A stretch of DNA of 64,000 nt from Thermoanaerobaculia bacterium. Its GTDB lineage: Bacteria > Acidobacteriota > Thermoanaerobaculia > Multivoradales > Multivoraceae. Under the pieces are notes generated by a model. That model did not search any database and was not told where the DNA came from. It was given only the letters and a program-made list of their open reading frames with translations. The stretch is taken from the NCBI GenBank assembly GCA_022823665.1, contig JAJEHN010000001.1:248001-312000 (forward strand), in the 5' to 3' direction. How positions within the stretch are numbered: position 1 is the stretch's first letter; every line of letters starts with the position of its first letter. Of the stretch, positions 44,429 through 54,624 are shown piece by piece. A program made the position numbers and the translations under genes.

Positions 44429-46488
44429 GGCAGCGCCAGCGCGACGACCTTCGGCGTCGTCTTCCGGGCCGCAATCGCCGCGATCTGCTCCTCGCTCAGG
44501 TCCAGGCCGGCATCTTCAGCAAGCTCGCCGATATCGGCGAAGAACGAGCCGCCGCCAACCGCGACGACGATGTACTGCCTGCCGTCCACCATGTACGTGA
44601 TCGGATTCCCATGGGCCGTGTCCGGCAGCGGCACATGGCCGAGCAGCTCCCCGGTCTGCTTGTCGAAGACGTTGATCCGTGGCGAGTTGTCCTCTCCCCG
44701 CCCCTGGCTCTGCGTGACGAAGAGCAGCGTCTTCGTGAGCATCGGCGCCCCCCGGCCGCCACCCAGCATCGGCAGATCCAGGCCTGCGAGCGCCGGATGA
44801 TCCCTCGGGCCGTGGCCGTTGGGCGTCATCCACAGGTGCTCGCCCGTGTTCAGGTCGATCGCGGTCACCCTTCCCCAGGGCGGCTTCACCAGGGGCAGCC
44901 CCTGCGGACTGCCGGAGGGGGCGAAGAAGGAGCCGACGTAGTTCAGGTTGGAGCGCGCCGGGTCGGGCTTGCTCAGCGGATGGACGCTGATCGACGTCGA
45001 CGAAGGCACGTAGAGCACGCCCGTCTCCGGATCGACCGCGGCGCCCGGCCAGTTCGCCCCGCCGCCGGCGCTCGGCAGCATCAGCGTCCCGGCGCCAACG
45101 CTCGGCGGCGTGAACAGCGGCCCCATCCGAAACCCGGAAGCGATCTCCTTCGCCTCGGCCAGCAGCTCCGGCGTCAGGTCGATCAGGTCGTCCTCGCTGA
45201 CGCCCTGGCGATCGAACGCCGGCGGCTTCGTCGGAAACGGTTGGGTCGGCGACGCCCGTTCGCCGGGCACGTCCGATTCGGGCACCGGGCGCTCCTCGAT
45301 CGGCCACACTTCTTCCCCGGTCACCCGGTCGAAGACGTAGGTGAACGCCTGCTTCGAGACCTGCGCCAGCGCCTTGATCTCGCGACCGTCCACCGTGATG
45401 TCCACGAGCTGCGGCGGCGTCGGGAAGTCGTAGTCCCAGAGCCCGTGGTGGACGGCCTGGAAGTGCCACACCCGTTCGCCGGTGTCCGCGTCGAGGCAGA
45501 CGATGCTCTCCGCGAACAGGTTGTCGCCCAGGCGGTGGCCGCCGTAGAAGTCGTTCGTCGCCGTCGAGATCGGCAGGTAGACGTAGCCGAGCTCCTCGTC
45601 GACGGTCATCATGTTCCAGACGTTCGTGTTGCCGCTGTACCTCCAGGAGTCGTTCTCCCAGGTGTCGACGCCGTACTCCCCCTCCTGCGGGATCGTGTGG
45701 AAGATCCACTTCAGCTCGCCGGTGCGCACGTCGTAGCCGCGGATGTGTCCCGGCGGCGCGGCCTGACGGATCGGCCCGTCGCTGACGACGGAGCCCACGA
45801 CCACCGTGTCGCCGACGACGGCCGGCGGCGAGCTGTGCGTGATCGCGCGCGGGTTGACCCGACGCCCGAAGTCCACTTCGCCCCGTTCAGCCAGCAGGTC
45901 GACCTGGCCGTCGATCCCGAAGCCGCCGATGGGCTCCCCGGTCAGGCCGTCGATCGCGATCAGTCGCCGGTCGTGGGTGGGGAGGAAGATCCGCGTTTCG
46001 TCGCGACTGCGGCCATCCCGTTCGACCGACCCCCGCCAGGCGGCGACGCCGCGGTGCTGGAAGCCGACGTTCGCCGGCCGGCCGGCCCGCCAGGACTCGG
46101 GGTCGTACGTCCACAGCGTTTCGCCGGTGGCGGCGTCGATGGCCGCGGCCTGAGCGACTTCCGTGGCGACGTACAGCACGCCGCCCACCATGATCGGGAC
46201 CGGCTTGAACTGGCCCGGCTTGACCGACGGGTTCGCTTCGGCGACGGCAGTCGACGGCGATTCCCACTCCCAGGCGATCCGCAGGTCCCGGAAGTTCGAC
46301 CGGTCGATCTGCTCGAGTGCCGAGTACTTCGTGTTGTCGGGACCGCTGCCGAAGGCGGGCCACTCGACCATTCCGGCGGCTTTCTGGGCCAGGCTTGGCG
46401 GTACCCACGCAAGCGCCGCCGTCGCCAAGGCCGCCACCCGGGCAGCCCGGCCGCGCCGCGCCTGCTCAGGTGTCCGACTTTCGTGCAT
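44425..46488 (-). CDS. PQQ-dependent dehydrogenase-like quinoprotein, exported
   Basis: A 687-residue protein with a signal peptide (VAALATAALAWVPPSLA) and an eight-bladed propeller signalled by DAATGETLWTYDPE, YDVRTGELKWIFHTIPQ, LDADTGERVWHFQAVHHGLWDYD and DLNTGEHLWMTPNGHGP. The blocks GGGANWPGAAVDPETGVLYVPS and TKTLLFVTQSQG are typical of membrane-type glucose or alcohol quinoproteins. It lacks the extra N-terminal membrane helices of Gcd and any heme domain, so it is a soluble periplasmic type. It heads the operon with the two amidohydrolases and the Rieske ferredoxin. Confidence 0.87.
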   Translation of the reverse strand: MHESRTPEQARRGRAARVAALATAALAWVPPSLAQKAAGMVEWPAFGSGPDNTKYSALEQIDRSNFRDLRIAWEWESPSTAVAEANPSVKPGQFKPVPIMVGGVLYVATEVAQAAAIDAATGETLWTYDPESWRAGRPANVGFQHRGVAAWRGSVERDGRSRDETRIFLPTHDRRLIAIDGLTGEPIGGFGIDGQVDLLAERGEVDFGRRVNPRAITHSSPPAVVGDTVVVGSVVSDGPIRQAAPPGHIRGYDVRTGELKWIFHTIPQEGEYGVDTWENDSWRYSGNTNVWNMMTVDEELGYVYLPISTATNDFYGGHRLGDNLFAESIVCLDADTGERVWHFQAVHHGLWDYDFPTPPQLVDITVDGREIKALAQVSKQAFTYVFDRVTGEEVWPIEERPVPESDVPGERASPTQPFPTKPPAFDRQGVSEDDLIDLTPELLAEAKEIASGFRMGPLFTPPSVGAGTLMLPSAGGGANWPGAAVDPETGVLYVPSSTSISVHPLSKPDPARSNLNYVGSFFAPSGSPQGLPLVKPPWGRVTAIDLNTGEHLWMTPNGHGPRDHPALAGLDLPMLGGGRGAPMLTKTLLFVTQSQGRGEDNSPRINVFDKQTGELLGHVPLPDTAHGNPITYMVDGRQYIVVAVGGGSFFADIGELAEDAGLDLSEEQIAAIAARKTTPKVVALALP

Positions 46489-46551
46489 GGCCGGAGCCTA
46501 TAGCCCGACCGGCCGGACGTTCTACCGGCGCCGTCGCCTCCGACCGTCGGC

Positions 46552-47004
46552 CTACTCCGGAGTCGGCGGAGCCACAGGCCAAGGGTAACCGTTCTTCTTC
46601 CCGATCTTCTTGGCCTCCTTCGTGTACTCCTTCGTGGCCGCGAACGAACACGCGTAGCTGTCTTCTACCTCTTCGTGAAAGAACTTGGCGCGAATCGTCG
46701 CGCTCGCGTTCTGGCCCCCACCGCTGAAGAGCTGCCCGCTGAAGCCGCGCTTGCCGTCACGAGACGATTCGTCGACCGTCTGATAGTGAGTGAATCCGGC
46801 AGCCACGCAGGCGCTGGCGACACGCTGGGAGGCTCGCCTCGCTGCCTTGGCGTCTCCGGATCTGAACAGGGGTCCGATGAGATTCTCCTGTGTGATCTCA
46901 CACTCGTTGGCCGCGAAGCAATGCAGCCACTTCTTCGCCGCCTGAACGTCGGCGGCGACCGAAGCCATGAAGATGGCGGCGAATACGATCGGGATGCGCT
47001 TCAT
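46552..47004 (-). CDS. Small exported protein of unknown function
   Basis: A 150-residue protein with a signal peptide (MKRIPIVFAAIFMASVAADVQA). The mature part has four cysteines (HCFAANEC, SACVAAG, YACSFAA) that could pair, and a Lys-rich C-terminus (KEAKKIGKKNGYPWPVAPPTPE). No family is recognised. It follows the repeat-rich exported gene on the minus strand with a 45-base gap, so it may be the last gene of the protease operon interrupted by the insertion sequence. Confidence 0.65.
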   Translation of the reverse strand: MKRIPIVFAAIFMASVAADVQAAKKWLHCFAANECEITQENLIGPLFRSGDAKAARRASQRVASACVAAGFTHYQTVDESSRDGKRGFSGQLFSGGGQNASATIRAKFFHEEVEDSYACSFAATKEYTKEAKKIGKKNGYPWPVAPPTPE

Positions 47005-47049
47005 GCGTCTACTCCTCCTTGTTCGCGCGACTCCCGAATTGGAGTCGAC

Positions 47050-48528
47050 TCATTTCCGTCCCACGGCAGCGATCATGGCGACGATGACGGACTCACTGAC
47101 ACCGGCATCGCTGAGCGCCTTGAGGTCGTCCGTTCGCAGAGAGAATTCGGCCGCTGCGTTCTCGATCCGCGCAAGAATGACCGCATCCGGCAGTCCCGCC
47201 TCGACCATGGCCACGATGTCGGCGTTGCTGAGGACTTCAGTCCCCTGCTCTTCTGCCGCCTTCGCTCCTGGGGCCTCGAAACGCTCGACGAGAACGGCCC
47301 AGGCGTCCTGAACCGCTACCACGCGCTCACGAAACCGTCGTCCGGCTTCGTGCTCCTCCAGCGCCTTCTCCGCGTCCGCTATCGCCTCCGTCACGATCCT
47401 CCCTGGCCTCAGAGCCGCCGCCTCGCGCAGGTTCGCCAGCGCCTCCTCGGGGTATCCGGTGAACGTCTGAGTCAAGCCGAGGTTCTGGTACGCGTTCCCG
47501 AGGACCCTATTCTTGATCCGCGGGTCTTGCCGGCACGCCTCCAGGTTCTGAATCGAGAGTTCCAGGGCCCGGTCGAGCGAATCAGCCCGCAAGGCCCGAT
47601 AAGCGCTCTCCAGACCGCACTTGTCGTTGTTGTAGAACCACACCGATCTCCGTTCGGACGAGGAGAAGAACAGGCGGTTCACATCACTAGCGAGCTTCCG
47701 GACCGCGGCGGCCACGGCCTGTTCGGGGGTTGGCGCCTCCGGCCAGTCGTCGCCCCATGGGTGTTCCAGCGTCAGCTCCTCTCGAAGGTTCGCCGAGGAT
47801 GAAAGCGGGATCTCCCCGTACACCCTGTCGTTGGTCAAGTCGAAGACCCGAATCGACAACGTGACCGTCGCACCGGTACGCGCGACCCGGTCCACGACGA
47901 GCACCTCGACCGTAGTAACGCTCTCGGTGGCCTCGCTCTCTTCCTCCACTTCGAGGTCCTCGGTGGTCGCCCGGCTCCCGCTCGCGGCGCGCCCAGTCGT
48001 CGTCCTGACCTGCCGATGGCTCAGCCGGCTTTGCTCCGATCTGTCCTGCCGTGTCTCGCACACCCTGGAGCGGACTTCGATCAGCACGGAAGGGCCCAAG
48101 GCTCGTCCCGCGGCCATCAGGACAGCGGGGTCGAGACCACCGGAAGATGGCGAGGCGTGCTCTGAAAGCACGGCGTTCAGCCGAGCACCTTCGACCACCT
48201 GGAAGCCGGCTCGGAAGAAGAGCGTTGCCAGTGTGCGCGAAAGCTCCTCTTCACACTGGTCCAGGGGCTCCGGCAGAAAGACCGTGTCGGCGCCAATGTC
48301 GATCAACGGAGCGTGCTGAATCGTCACTTCGGCCTCTCGAAGACCCAGAAGCTGCGCGTTAGCGGCCACCCCACCTACCGCGAGTCCGATCGCGCCGGTT
48401 AGAAACGCTGTCGCCATCAGCCGAGCAGGAGCGACCCCGCCTAACACAGCGTTGCTCCTGTCCCCAGACACGTCTTCTACTACCAGTCGATCCACTGTAA
48501 GCGTAGAAACGTCCATACCTCGCGTCAT
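47050..48528 (-). CDS. Exported CsgG/TPR-like protein with a C-terminal ADIVAMVEAGL domain
   Basis: A 492-residue protein. ATG at 48528 follows AAGAAGG at a usable spacing; a hydrophobic stretch (MATAFLTGAIGLAVGGVAANA) at residues 38-58 may be a delayed signal, with ATG at 48417 as an alternative start. A region with VLIEVRSRVCETRQDR to VTLSIRVFDLTNDRVYGE resembles a CsgG-type lipoprotein fold, then comes a tetratricopeptide-like region (LGNAYQNLGLTQTFTGYPEEALANLREAAAL). The last 55 residues (LSNADIVAMVEAGLPDAVILARIENA) repeat a motif common in Acidobacteria exported proteins. Only 20 bases separate it from the end of the broken FN3 gene. Confidence 0.7.
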   Translation of the reverse strand: MTRGMDVSTLTVDRLVVEDVSGDRSNAVLGGVAPARLMATAFLTGAIGLAVGGVAANAQLLGLREAEVTIQHAPLIDIGADTVFLPEPLDQCEEELSRTLATLFFRAGFQVVEGARLNAVLSEHASPSSGGLDPAVLMAAGRALGPSVLIEVRSRVCETRQDRSEQSRLSHRQVRTTTGRAASGSRATTEDLEVEEESEATESVTTVEVLVVDRVARTGATVTLSIRVFDLTNDRVYGEIPLSSSANLREELTLEHPWGDDWPEAPTPEQAVAAAVRKLASDVNRLFFSSSERRSVWFYNNDKCGLESAYRALRADSLDRALELSIQNLEACRQDPRIKNRVLGNAYQNLGLTQTFTGYPEEALANLREAAALRPGRIVTEAIADAEKALEEHEAGRRFRERVVAVQDAWAVLVERFEAPGAKAAEEQGTEVLSNADIVAMVEAGLPDAVILARIENAAAEFSLRTDDLKALSDAGVSESVIVAMIAAVGRK

Positions 48529-48548
48529 TCCATGGACCCTTCTTGAAT

Positions 48549-50971
48549 CTAGTTACAGAGGAATGCGGCAGTATCGCTCCTCGGCGAGGCGACCGATCCC
48601 ACTCCGTTTTCGTAGTCCCACGGCGTACCGTCGGGCGCGGTAACCCGAAGCCTGAGACCCAGGTCGGTCACGGGAGCGACGAACACCCAGCGGCGCCCGT
48701 TGACGCCGCAGGCGTCCAGAACCTTGATCAGGACTTCGGCATTGTCGCGCTCGAAGAAGTAGAGGATTCCGGACTGACTCGAAGGAAGGCGCCAGTCGAC
48801 GGCGCTGCCGGATTGCCCGTCGCCGCTCTCCCAACACGCCTCGACCCGGTAGCCGCCGGCCAGCGTCAGTCCGGTCGAACGCAGGGAGCAGGTCGGCGTA
48901 GATCCTGCGCTGACGCCAGTCATGCCCTCTGAAGTCAGGATCACCTCGCCGGCGACTCTCCGCTCTGACCCGGCGTCCACTAGCAGCCCGGCAGCCGGCA
49001 GTACCGATCCGCCGGAAGGAACGAGCCCGACGCCTTCCTGCATCACTGCCGCGGAAGAGCGGGCACAAGGGAAGGCAGCTTTGTGAATCTGGCTGTCGGC
49101 AGTCCGGCCAGCCGTGTTGCTGAAGTCCCGCGTAGCGCCCGGACCGCTGATCGACAGCCGATAGGCCAACTCGGTCACGGGAGCGACAAAGACCCACTGA
49201 TGGTCGTTGAGCCAGCAGAAGTCCAGCACCTTGAGCAGAACCTCCGCGTTGTCGCGCTCCAGGAAGTACAGAAGTCCGGAATCCCGGGCGGCGAGCTCGA
49301 AATCCAGAGCATCCGTTTCCACGCCACTGGGGGTCTGCCAGCACATACGCACGATGTACTCGCCCTGCGGCCCCAGTCGAGCAAGTTCCTGATGGTGGGA
49401 GCAGTAGGTACTCTCGCCTTGGGCTGGAGGAGGAGTCGACCTTGCGAAGAGGGCATTGCTCCGTTCACTCTCCGCCTGAGCCGTCACGGCCCGCACCGCG
49501 AACCGGTAGTACTCGTCCACGGTCAGGCCGGAGACAGTCGCGCTGGTCGTGTTCGGCCCTCGGTTGACTTCGAACGACTGCCCGGAGCTGTCCACTTCGA
49601 CGACGAAGCCCGTCTCATTCGAGGAGTTGTCGTCCCATGCAAGCCTGACTTCGCCGAGGATCGTCGGGTCACCGAGCACGCGCAGGTTCGTCGGTGCAAC
49701 GAGCGAACGCATAGCACCCGTCGCGACGGTCGCCGTGTTGCTCCACTCGGATGGAGGTTGACCTCCACCTTGAAGCGCTCTAACCCGGAACTCATAGACC
49801 GTTCCGCTCGACAAGTTTCCGATGTCCCACGTCGTGACGTTGGCTCCTACGATTCCCCACTGCCGCCAGGCGCTCACGCCGCCGGTCCGGTACTCGATCT
49901 CGAAGCCGACTTCCGTGGCCGAATTGTCGACCCAGGTCAAGCGAACGCCATTGAGGCCGAGGGGAACCCCAACGAGCTGGGTCGGCGCTGCAAAGGCCTC
50001 CGTTCCGACGGTCACCGTATTGCTCCATTCGGACGGCGGTTGGCCCCCACCCTGGAGCGCCCGGACCCGGAACTCGTACGAGCCCATGCTCGACAGACCC
50101 CCGACTTCGAAGCTGGTGTGGTTCGCGGCAACGGTTCCCGCCTGCTGCCAACCGATCGAACTCGCGAGCCGATACTCGATCTCAAAGCCTGTCTCCGTGG
50201 CCGCGTTGTCAGTCCAGGCGAGACCAACGCCGTCCACGCCGCGGACCGTGCCGTTGAGGTTCGTTGGAGAGCCGAACACCTGGGTCGTCACGGTCACCGC
50301 GCCACTCCAACTCGACGGCAGTCCACTCCCCCCCTGCAACGCTCGGACGCGGAACTCATAGGTGGTTCCACTCGACAGGCTCCCGACGTCGAACGTGGCG
50401 ACGTTCGCGGCAGTTGTCCCGGCCTGCTGCCACGCGTTCCCGCCGGATCGGTACTCGATCTCGAAGCCTGTCTCCGTGGCCGAGTTGTCGCTCCACCCGA
50501 GTTGAACTTCACTGACGCTGAGGACGGCGCCCGTCAAACCTGTCGGCGCCCTGAAGACACCGGTCGTAGCGGTGGCAGTGCTGCTCCACTCGGATGGTGG
50601 GTTGCCGAGCGCTCGCACTCGGAACTCATAGGTCGTTTCACTCGACAGATTGCCAATATCGAACACCGTCCCGTTCGCCGCGACAGTCCCAGCACGGGTC
50701 CACCCGCCGCTACCGAAGAGCCTGTACTCGATCTCATAGCCCGTCTCCGTGGCAGCGTGGTCCAGCCAGGTGACCCGAACAGTGCTGAGGTCACGACTGC
50801 TGGCGCTGACGTTCGTCGGAGCCGGAAGACCACCATGGATCCGTTCTCGCTCGAGTGCGACAGCCGCCGAACAATTGTCGGCAGCCCAGATCCTCCCGGC
50901 GCACACCCTGAACTCCAGCGTTCGCCCCCTGCCCTGTCCGACCTCGTCGAGCGCCCAGAGCACGGTGCCTC
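48549..50971 (-). pseudogene. C-terminal part of an IS-disrupted metzincin-FN3 protein: five FN3 repeats and two ERDNAEVL domains
   Basis: The frame enters from the insertion sequence and reads 807 codons. It holds the end of one FN3 domain, then five FN3 repeats of about 90 residues, four of them strikingly alike (ATETGFEIEYR, SGTTYEFRVRAL, PPSEWS). It ends with two copies of a secreted domain of about 110 residues with SGLLYFLERDNAEVLLKVLD or SGILYFFERDNAEVLIKVLD and VFVAPVTDL. That domain recurs in Acidobacteria secreted proteins. As it stands it has lost its promoter, signal and protease domain. If the element is removed the frame joins the metzincin half without a gap. Confidence 0.85.
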
Positions 50972-50979
50972 CCTTCCCT
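50972..50979. repeat. 8-bp target-site duplication, left copy
   Basis: CCTTCCCT next to the left inverted repeat of the insertion sequence, identical to 52282-52289. Confidence 0.85.
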
Positions 50980-52281
50980 GGCTCTTCAGGGTTTCGTGTG
51001 GAATGTGAGTGAATCGGGGTAGAGGTCGAGTCCGCCGAGATGGAAGTAGATGGCGGTACGGAAGCGGTTCCGATTGCGATAGCCGCGTGCGGATTTCTTG
51101 AGCCACTGGATGACCGAGTTGATGCCTTCGAGGCTGGCGTTGGTGACTCCGCGCTCGATGGCGTTGAGAATGCCGTCAAGATGGGACTTGATCATCTTCG
51201 CGACCTTCTTCATCGGCTCCAGCCGGCTGCGAATCGCCCACGAGTACCAGCCCTCGAAGATCGCCCGCGCCTCGGCTCGGTCCCGCGTCTCCCACATCAT
51301 CATCGCCACCTCCTTCAGGTGCCAGCAGCGGGCCGTCTTCGACGTGCCCCGGATCAACTCCTCCAGGCAGGGCAGCCGGCTCTCCGGCACGTTGTCCGGG
51401 TGGTACAGCCACAGGTGCCGCGTGCCGGCCAGACTCTCGTCGCCCCGGCCTTGCAGCAGACGGTGCTCCTCCCGGCGTACCGTGTCGACCGCCTCGCCGA
51501 GATGAGCCGCGACGTGGAACTTGTCGTACGCGATCTTCTCCCAGCCGTCCGGCAGGCCGGACACCGTCGCCGAGATGTACGCCGGCCACATGTCCATCGC
51601 CACCGTCTCGATCCTCGACCGCTCAGCCTCCGACAGCGACGAGTAGGACGACGACAGCGTCTCCTTCCCGCGACCGTCCGCAACGTGGTGAACACGCGGC
51701 TCGCCCTCGATGTCCGCCACCACCGTCACGTACTCGTGCCGCTTCTGAAACGACGTCTCGTCCACGCCGAGAACCCTCGATGCCTCAGCCGCACCGCGAC
51801 GCTCCAGGCCGCGCTCCACCGCGCGCTCCATCACTCCAGACACCTGGTCCCAACTCAGGTCCAGCAGCCGAGCCACCGCCGAAATGCTCGCCGCGCTCAG
51901 CCAGTCGATCACCAGAGCCTCGAACAATGCCGTGAAACGAGAACCCGGGTCCGACCAGGGAACGCCGATCGTGCGCACGCCGTGCTCCGCGCACCGAACC
52001 CGAGGCACCTCCGCGGTCAGGATCGTCCGGTACTGCCACGTCGGCAAATGCCGCCAACGACGACGACGAGAGGCGTGGCGGCTCGCAGCGCCGCCGCAGA
52101 CCGGACAACGGTAACCCTCGCCCTGGCGCCGAGCCACGAACACCTCCACCTCGCCGACATCAAGCCGCAGCTCGACGCCCCTCACCTCCCAAGGACTCTC
52201 GATACCCAGAATCTGACCGTACAAGTCTGTGTCGCGCATCAAGCCAGACTACGGCATACCCACCATGAACCCGGAAGAGCC
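50980..52281 (-). mobile_element. ISL3-family insertion sequence, complete
   Basis: A 1302-bp element. The ends are inverted repeats: GGCTCTTC-A-GGGTT at the left and GGCTCTTC-C-GGGTT at the right, 13 of 15 bases matching. Perfect 8-bp target duplications flank it, and 8 bp is the size usual for ISL3. One transposase gene fills it. The duplication is unaltered, so the insertion is recent. It splits a metzincin-FN3 gene in the same orientation. Confidence 0.92.
50986..52242 (-). CDS. ISL3-family transposase
   Basis: 418 residues with an N-terminal zinc-ribbon CPVCGG (Cys46, Cys49) and a second Cys in RCAEHGVR, then a helix-turn-helix region (SISAVARLLDLSWDQVSGVM). The DDE catalytic core follows: Asp in LGVDETSFQKRHEYVTVV, Asp in VAMDMWPAY and Glu in NASLEGINSVIQWLKKSARGYRN. 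It is full length and without internal stops, so the element is probably still active. It cuts and rejoins the element ends. Confidence 0.93.
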   Translation of the reverse strand: MMRDTDLYGQILGIESPWEVRGVELRLDVGEVEVFVARRQGEGYRCPVCGGAASRHASRRRRWRHLPTWQYRTILTAEVPRVRCAEHGVRTIGVPWSDPGSRFTALFEALVIDWLSAASISAVARLLDLSWDQVSGVMERAVERGLERRGAAEASRVLGVDETSFQKRHEYVTVVADIEGEPRVHHVADGRGKETLSSSYSSLSEAERSRIETVAMDMWPAYISATVSGLPDGWEKIAYDKFHVAAHLGEAVDTVRREEHRLLQGRGDESLAGTRHLWLYHPDNVPESRLPCLEELIRGTSKTARCWHLKEVAMMMWETRDRAEARAIFEGWYSWAIRSRLEPMKKVAKMIKSHLDGILNAIERGVTNASLEGINSVIQWLKKSARGYRNRNRFRTAIYFHLGGLDLYPDSLTFHTKP

Positions 52282-52289
52282 CCTTCCCT
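52282..52289. repeat. 8-bp target-site duplication, right copy
   Basis: CCTTCCCT beyond the right end of the insertion sequence, identical to 50972-50979. Confidence 0.85.
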
Positions 52290-54271
52290 AAGGTAGGGCT
52301 AGGGATGCGGGCCACGGAGTGCGCGTGAGGCGCCACGGCGAGGCCCGGATCCCTCCAATCCGAGTAGCCTGGCGCCCGCACCTGCACCTTGTAGTAGTCC
52401 TCGCTGTTCGAGTTGTCGTCCCAGGTCACTTCGACAATGCCACCACCCCAGGGTGTGGGGATTACCCGGCCGGGCGCGGTGCGAGATCGCCAGCGCCAGC
52501 CTGGATCGTCATCCAGAGACGTGGGTTCGCTGCACGCGAGTCTCGCCCCGGAAGAGTCTTCCTTGCAGAGTATGAGACCGTTCCAGTTCACCCGGTCGAA
52601 GAAACGGTCTGCAAGGACAGACCCACCGACCCGTACGACGTGATCGCCCGGCGCGGAGTGCCATCGATAGAGGCTCCGCCACTCTCCGTCGTCGGCGTCA
52701 AACTCGCGTGCGTATGTCGGCACGGGTGCCGCGTGGTTGTCCGTATAGAAGACTTCGTACCCTCCGTGGCCGCCTCCGGTGCTTGAGACAAGAATGCTCT
52801 CTCCGTCGGCGTGTCTCGTCGCTGTCATCTCCGGCGGTTCTGGCGGCAGCCACGTATCGAAGTCCGCCGCCAGCGGTGCAGTCACCTTCAGCACTGCCTC
52901 AAGATCGGCGGTTCTGTGCGGGAACCCCGCGATGGGACCACCTTTGTCAAGCCGCACGGACGAGAAGAAGGGTTCTCTCGACCCCGCGTAGGCCATGATC
53001 GTGCCGCTGCTGCCCGGGTTGTTGGGCGGACCAAGCAGCGCGCCGTACGCCGAACAGGAGTACGCGTAGTAGTTTCCCGTGTACGGGTTGGGGCTCGAAT
53101 TGCCACCCTCGGCGAAGCACCGCATTGCCCCACCATTGATTCCGTCATGCCACCCACCCAACGAATGGCCGATCTCATGCACAAAGATAGCGAGATTGCC
53201 CCAGCAGTGCATGTTCGTCTGTTGATACGCGGCTAGCGAAGCCTCTTGCGCAGTTTCTTGCGTTCCGTCCTCTTTCGTTCCCCAGACACCCTGCGCAACT
53301 CCGCAGTAGCGCATCAGATCTGGATTCCAGTACAGGAGGTGTACCAGATCAGCCCTGTACAGTGACCGCATTCGTTCCACATCGAGCCGAGTACCCCAGT
53401 GGCTCGTGAAATCACTACTATCGCCCGGACTCTCAAGGCCCCCATCGTTGAGCAAGGTCAATGGCGCCCACACAGGTAGCGGCGCCCCATCAGCCCGTCT
53501 CGCGGAGGCCGGCGCCACGATCCGAACTCCCAAACCGTTGTTGGCGAAGACCTGGTTCGCATAGTCGTAGAGAGCGCGAACTTCCGCGTCGAGGTTCCCC
53601 CGCCGCTCATGCACCCACTCTCGTACGAGCCTCGGAGTCACCATCATCAGGACGCTGAGTTCCTTGGTCCCGGACGCTTGACGACGCGCGAGGTGTCCGG
53701 GTTCCCCGGCCAGCGACACGCTCCCCTTGACGTTCTCGGACGCCATTCGGTGAAGGTGCGGGTCGTTCACTCCGCAGAGAGGGCGGACTTCAGTGCCAGG
53801 TCTGACCACTCTTCCGCTCCCGTCGGGACGCGCACGCACCTCGAGCTGCCCACCGCGAGGAAGCGAGTACCAGCCGACGAGGTAGCCTTCCTGAAGGGTG
53901 AGTTGGACGGTGTCATGGTCGGCCCCGGCCATGCGTCCCACCCACAGCACGCTGCCACTCCCGCGTTCCTCGAATCGGCTGAGGTCGGCCTCGAAGACCT
54001 CACCTTCCGGCGTCAGGAGCTCAAGCCTCTTCGGCCCTTTCCGGATGAGATCGAGGTCGACGTCGGCGCCCCAGACCGTGCCTCCTGTGCTCGCGGCCGC
54101 TGCGACGACAACGGAGTCCTCCGGTGTTCGAGGACCCAGCCGCAGTAGCTGCTGAGCTGCTACCGGAGAGGCCAGAAAGGCGACTGCAGCGACTGCTAGA
54201 AGGCCCACGCTCCAGCGACCAAGGCAGCCGCGCACCGTAGATGCGGCCAACGCCTCCCGACTTCCAATCAA
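52290..54271 (-). pseudogene. N-terminal part of an IS-disrupted metzincin-FN3 protein: signal peptide and metalloprotease
   Basis: From ATG at 54271 the frame reads about 660 codons to the insertion point, then a short wrong tail inside the element (stop at 52160). It has a signal peptide (WSVGLLAVAAVAFLASPVAA), a propeptide-like region, and a metzincin zinc site H-E-I-G-H-S-L-G-G-W-H-D with a Met-turn at SSGTIMAYAG. The last part starts an FN3 domain (VEVTWDDNSNSEDYYKVQV). A secreted adamalysin-like zinc endopeptidase is the likely function. This truncated form could still be made and active, since the catalytic domain is whole. Confidence 0.85.
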
Positions 54272-54624
54272 CCCTTGGTTCCCTCCAGTTTAGTCACTTC
54301 TACAACAAAGAGGGAAGAGCCGCATCTCCCATTTTGGAGGTAGCTATCTAGCCCGATCGGAAGGGAGGAAGCCGTCGGCCGGCTTGGTCAGTTGTTTCTT
54401 CCGTTGTTACGGGACGTCCCGCGCACACCCGGTTTGTAGGTACCCGACGGCGGAAGAAGATCCGCCCGGTCCACCCGTCAAGAGACTCCAGCGAGTGAGC
54501 TTCGTCCGTAAGCGCCAAACGGCAGGAGGCGCGGAGCTCCGGCGGGGACGCCGGCGACACCCGGTTCGACCGAACCGAGAACCGGGTTATCGTTGCGCCC
54601 GCAACGCACAGCCAGGAGGCCACC
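54272..54624. other. 353-base divergent gap between the protease gene and the CoA-transferase gene
   Basis: No gene is seen. The left part is AT-richer and should hold the protease promoter (minus strand). The right part carries the palindrome cluster at 54559-54587 and AGGAGG at 54614-54619, five bases before the ATG of the CoA-transferase. Confidence 0.5.
54559..54587. promoter_or_regulatory. Nested palindrome upstream of the CoA-transferase/HACL operon
   Basis: ACCCGGTTC and GAACCGGGT are a perfect 9-bp inverted repeat around 11 bases. Inside it lies a second perfect palindrome, CGGTTCG-AC-CGAACCG (54562-54577). Overlapping half-sites 38 bases before the ATG look like an operator of a dimeric repressor such as a TetR-type protein; none is encoded nearby. 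Confidence 0.5.

Noticed and set aside
50972..51179. Extension of the FN3 frame to an apparent start inside the insertion sequence
   Set aside because: The first ~70 residues come from the element; the duplication and frame restoration show that the true start is at 54271.
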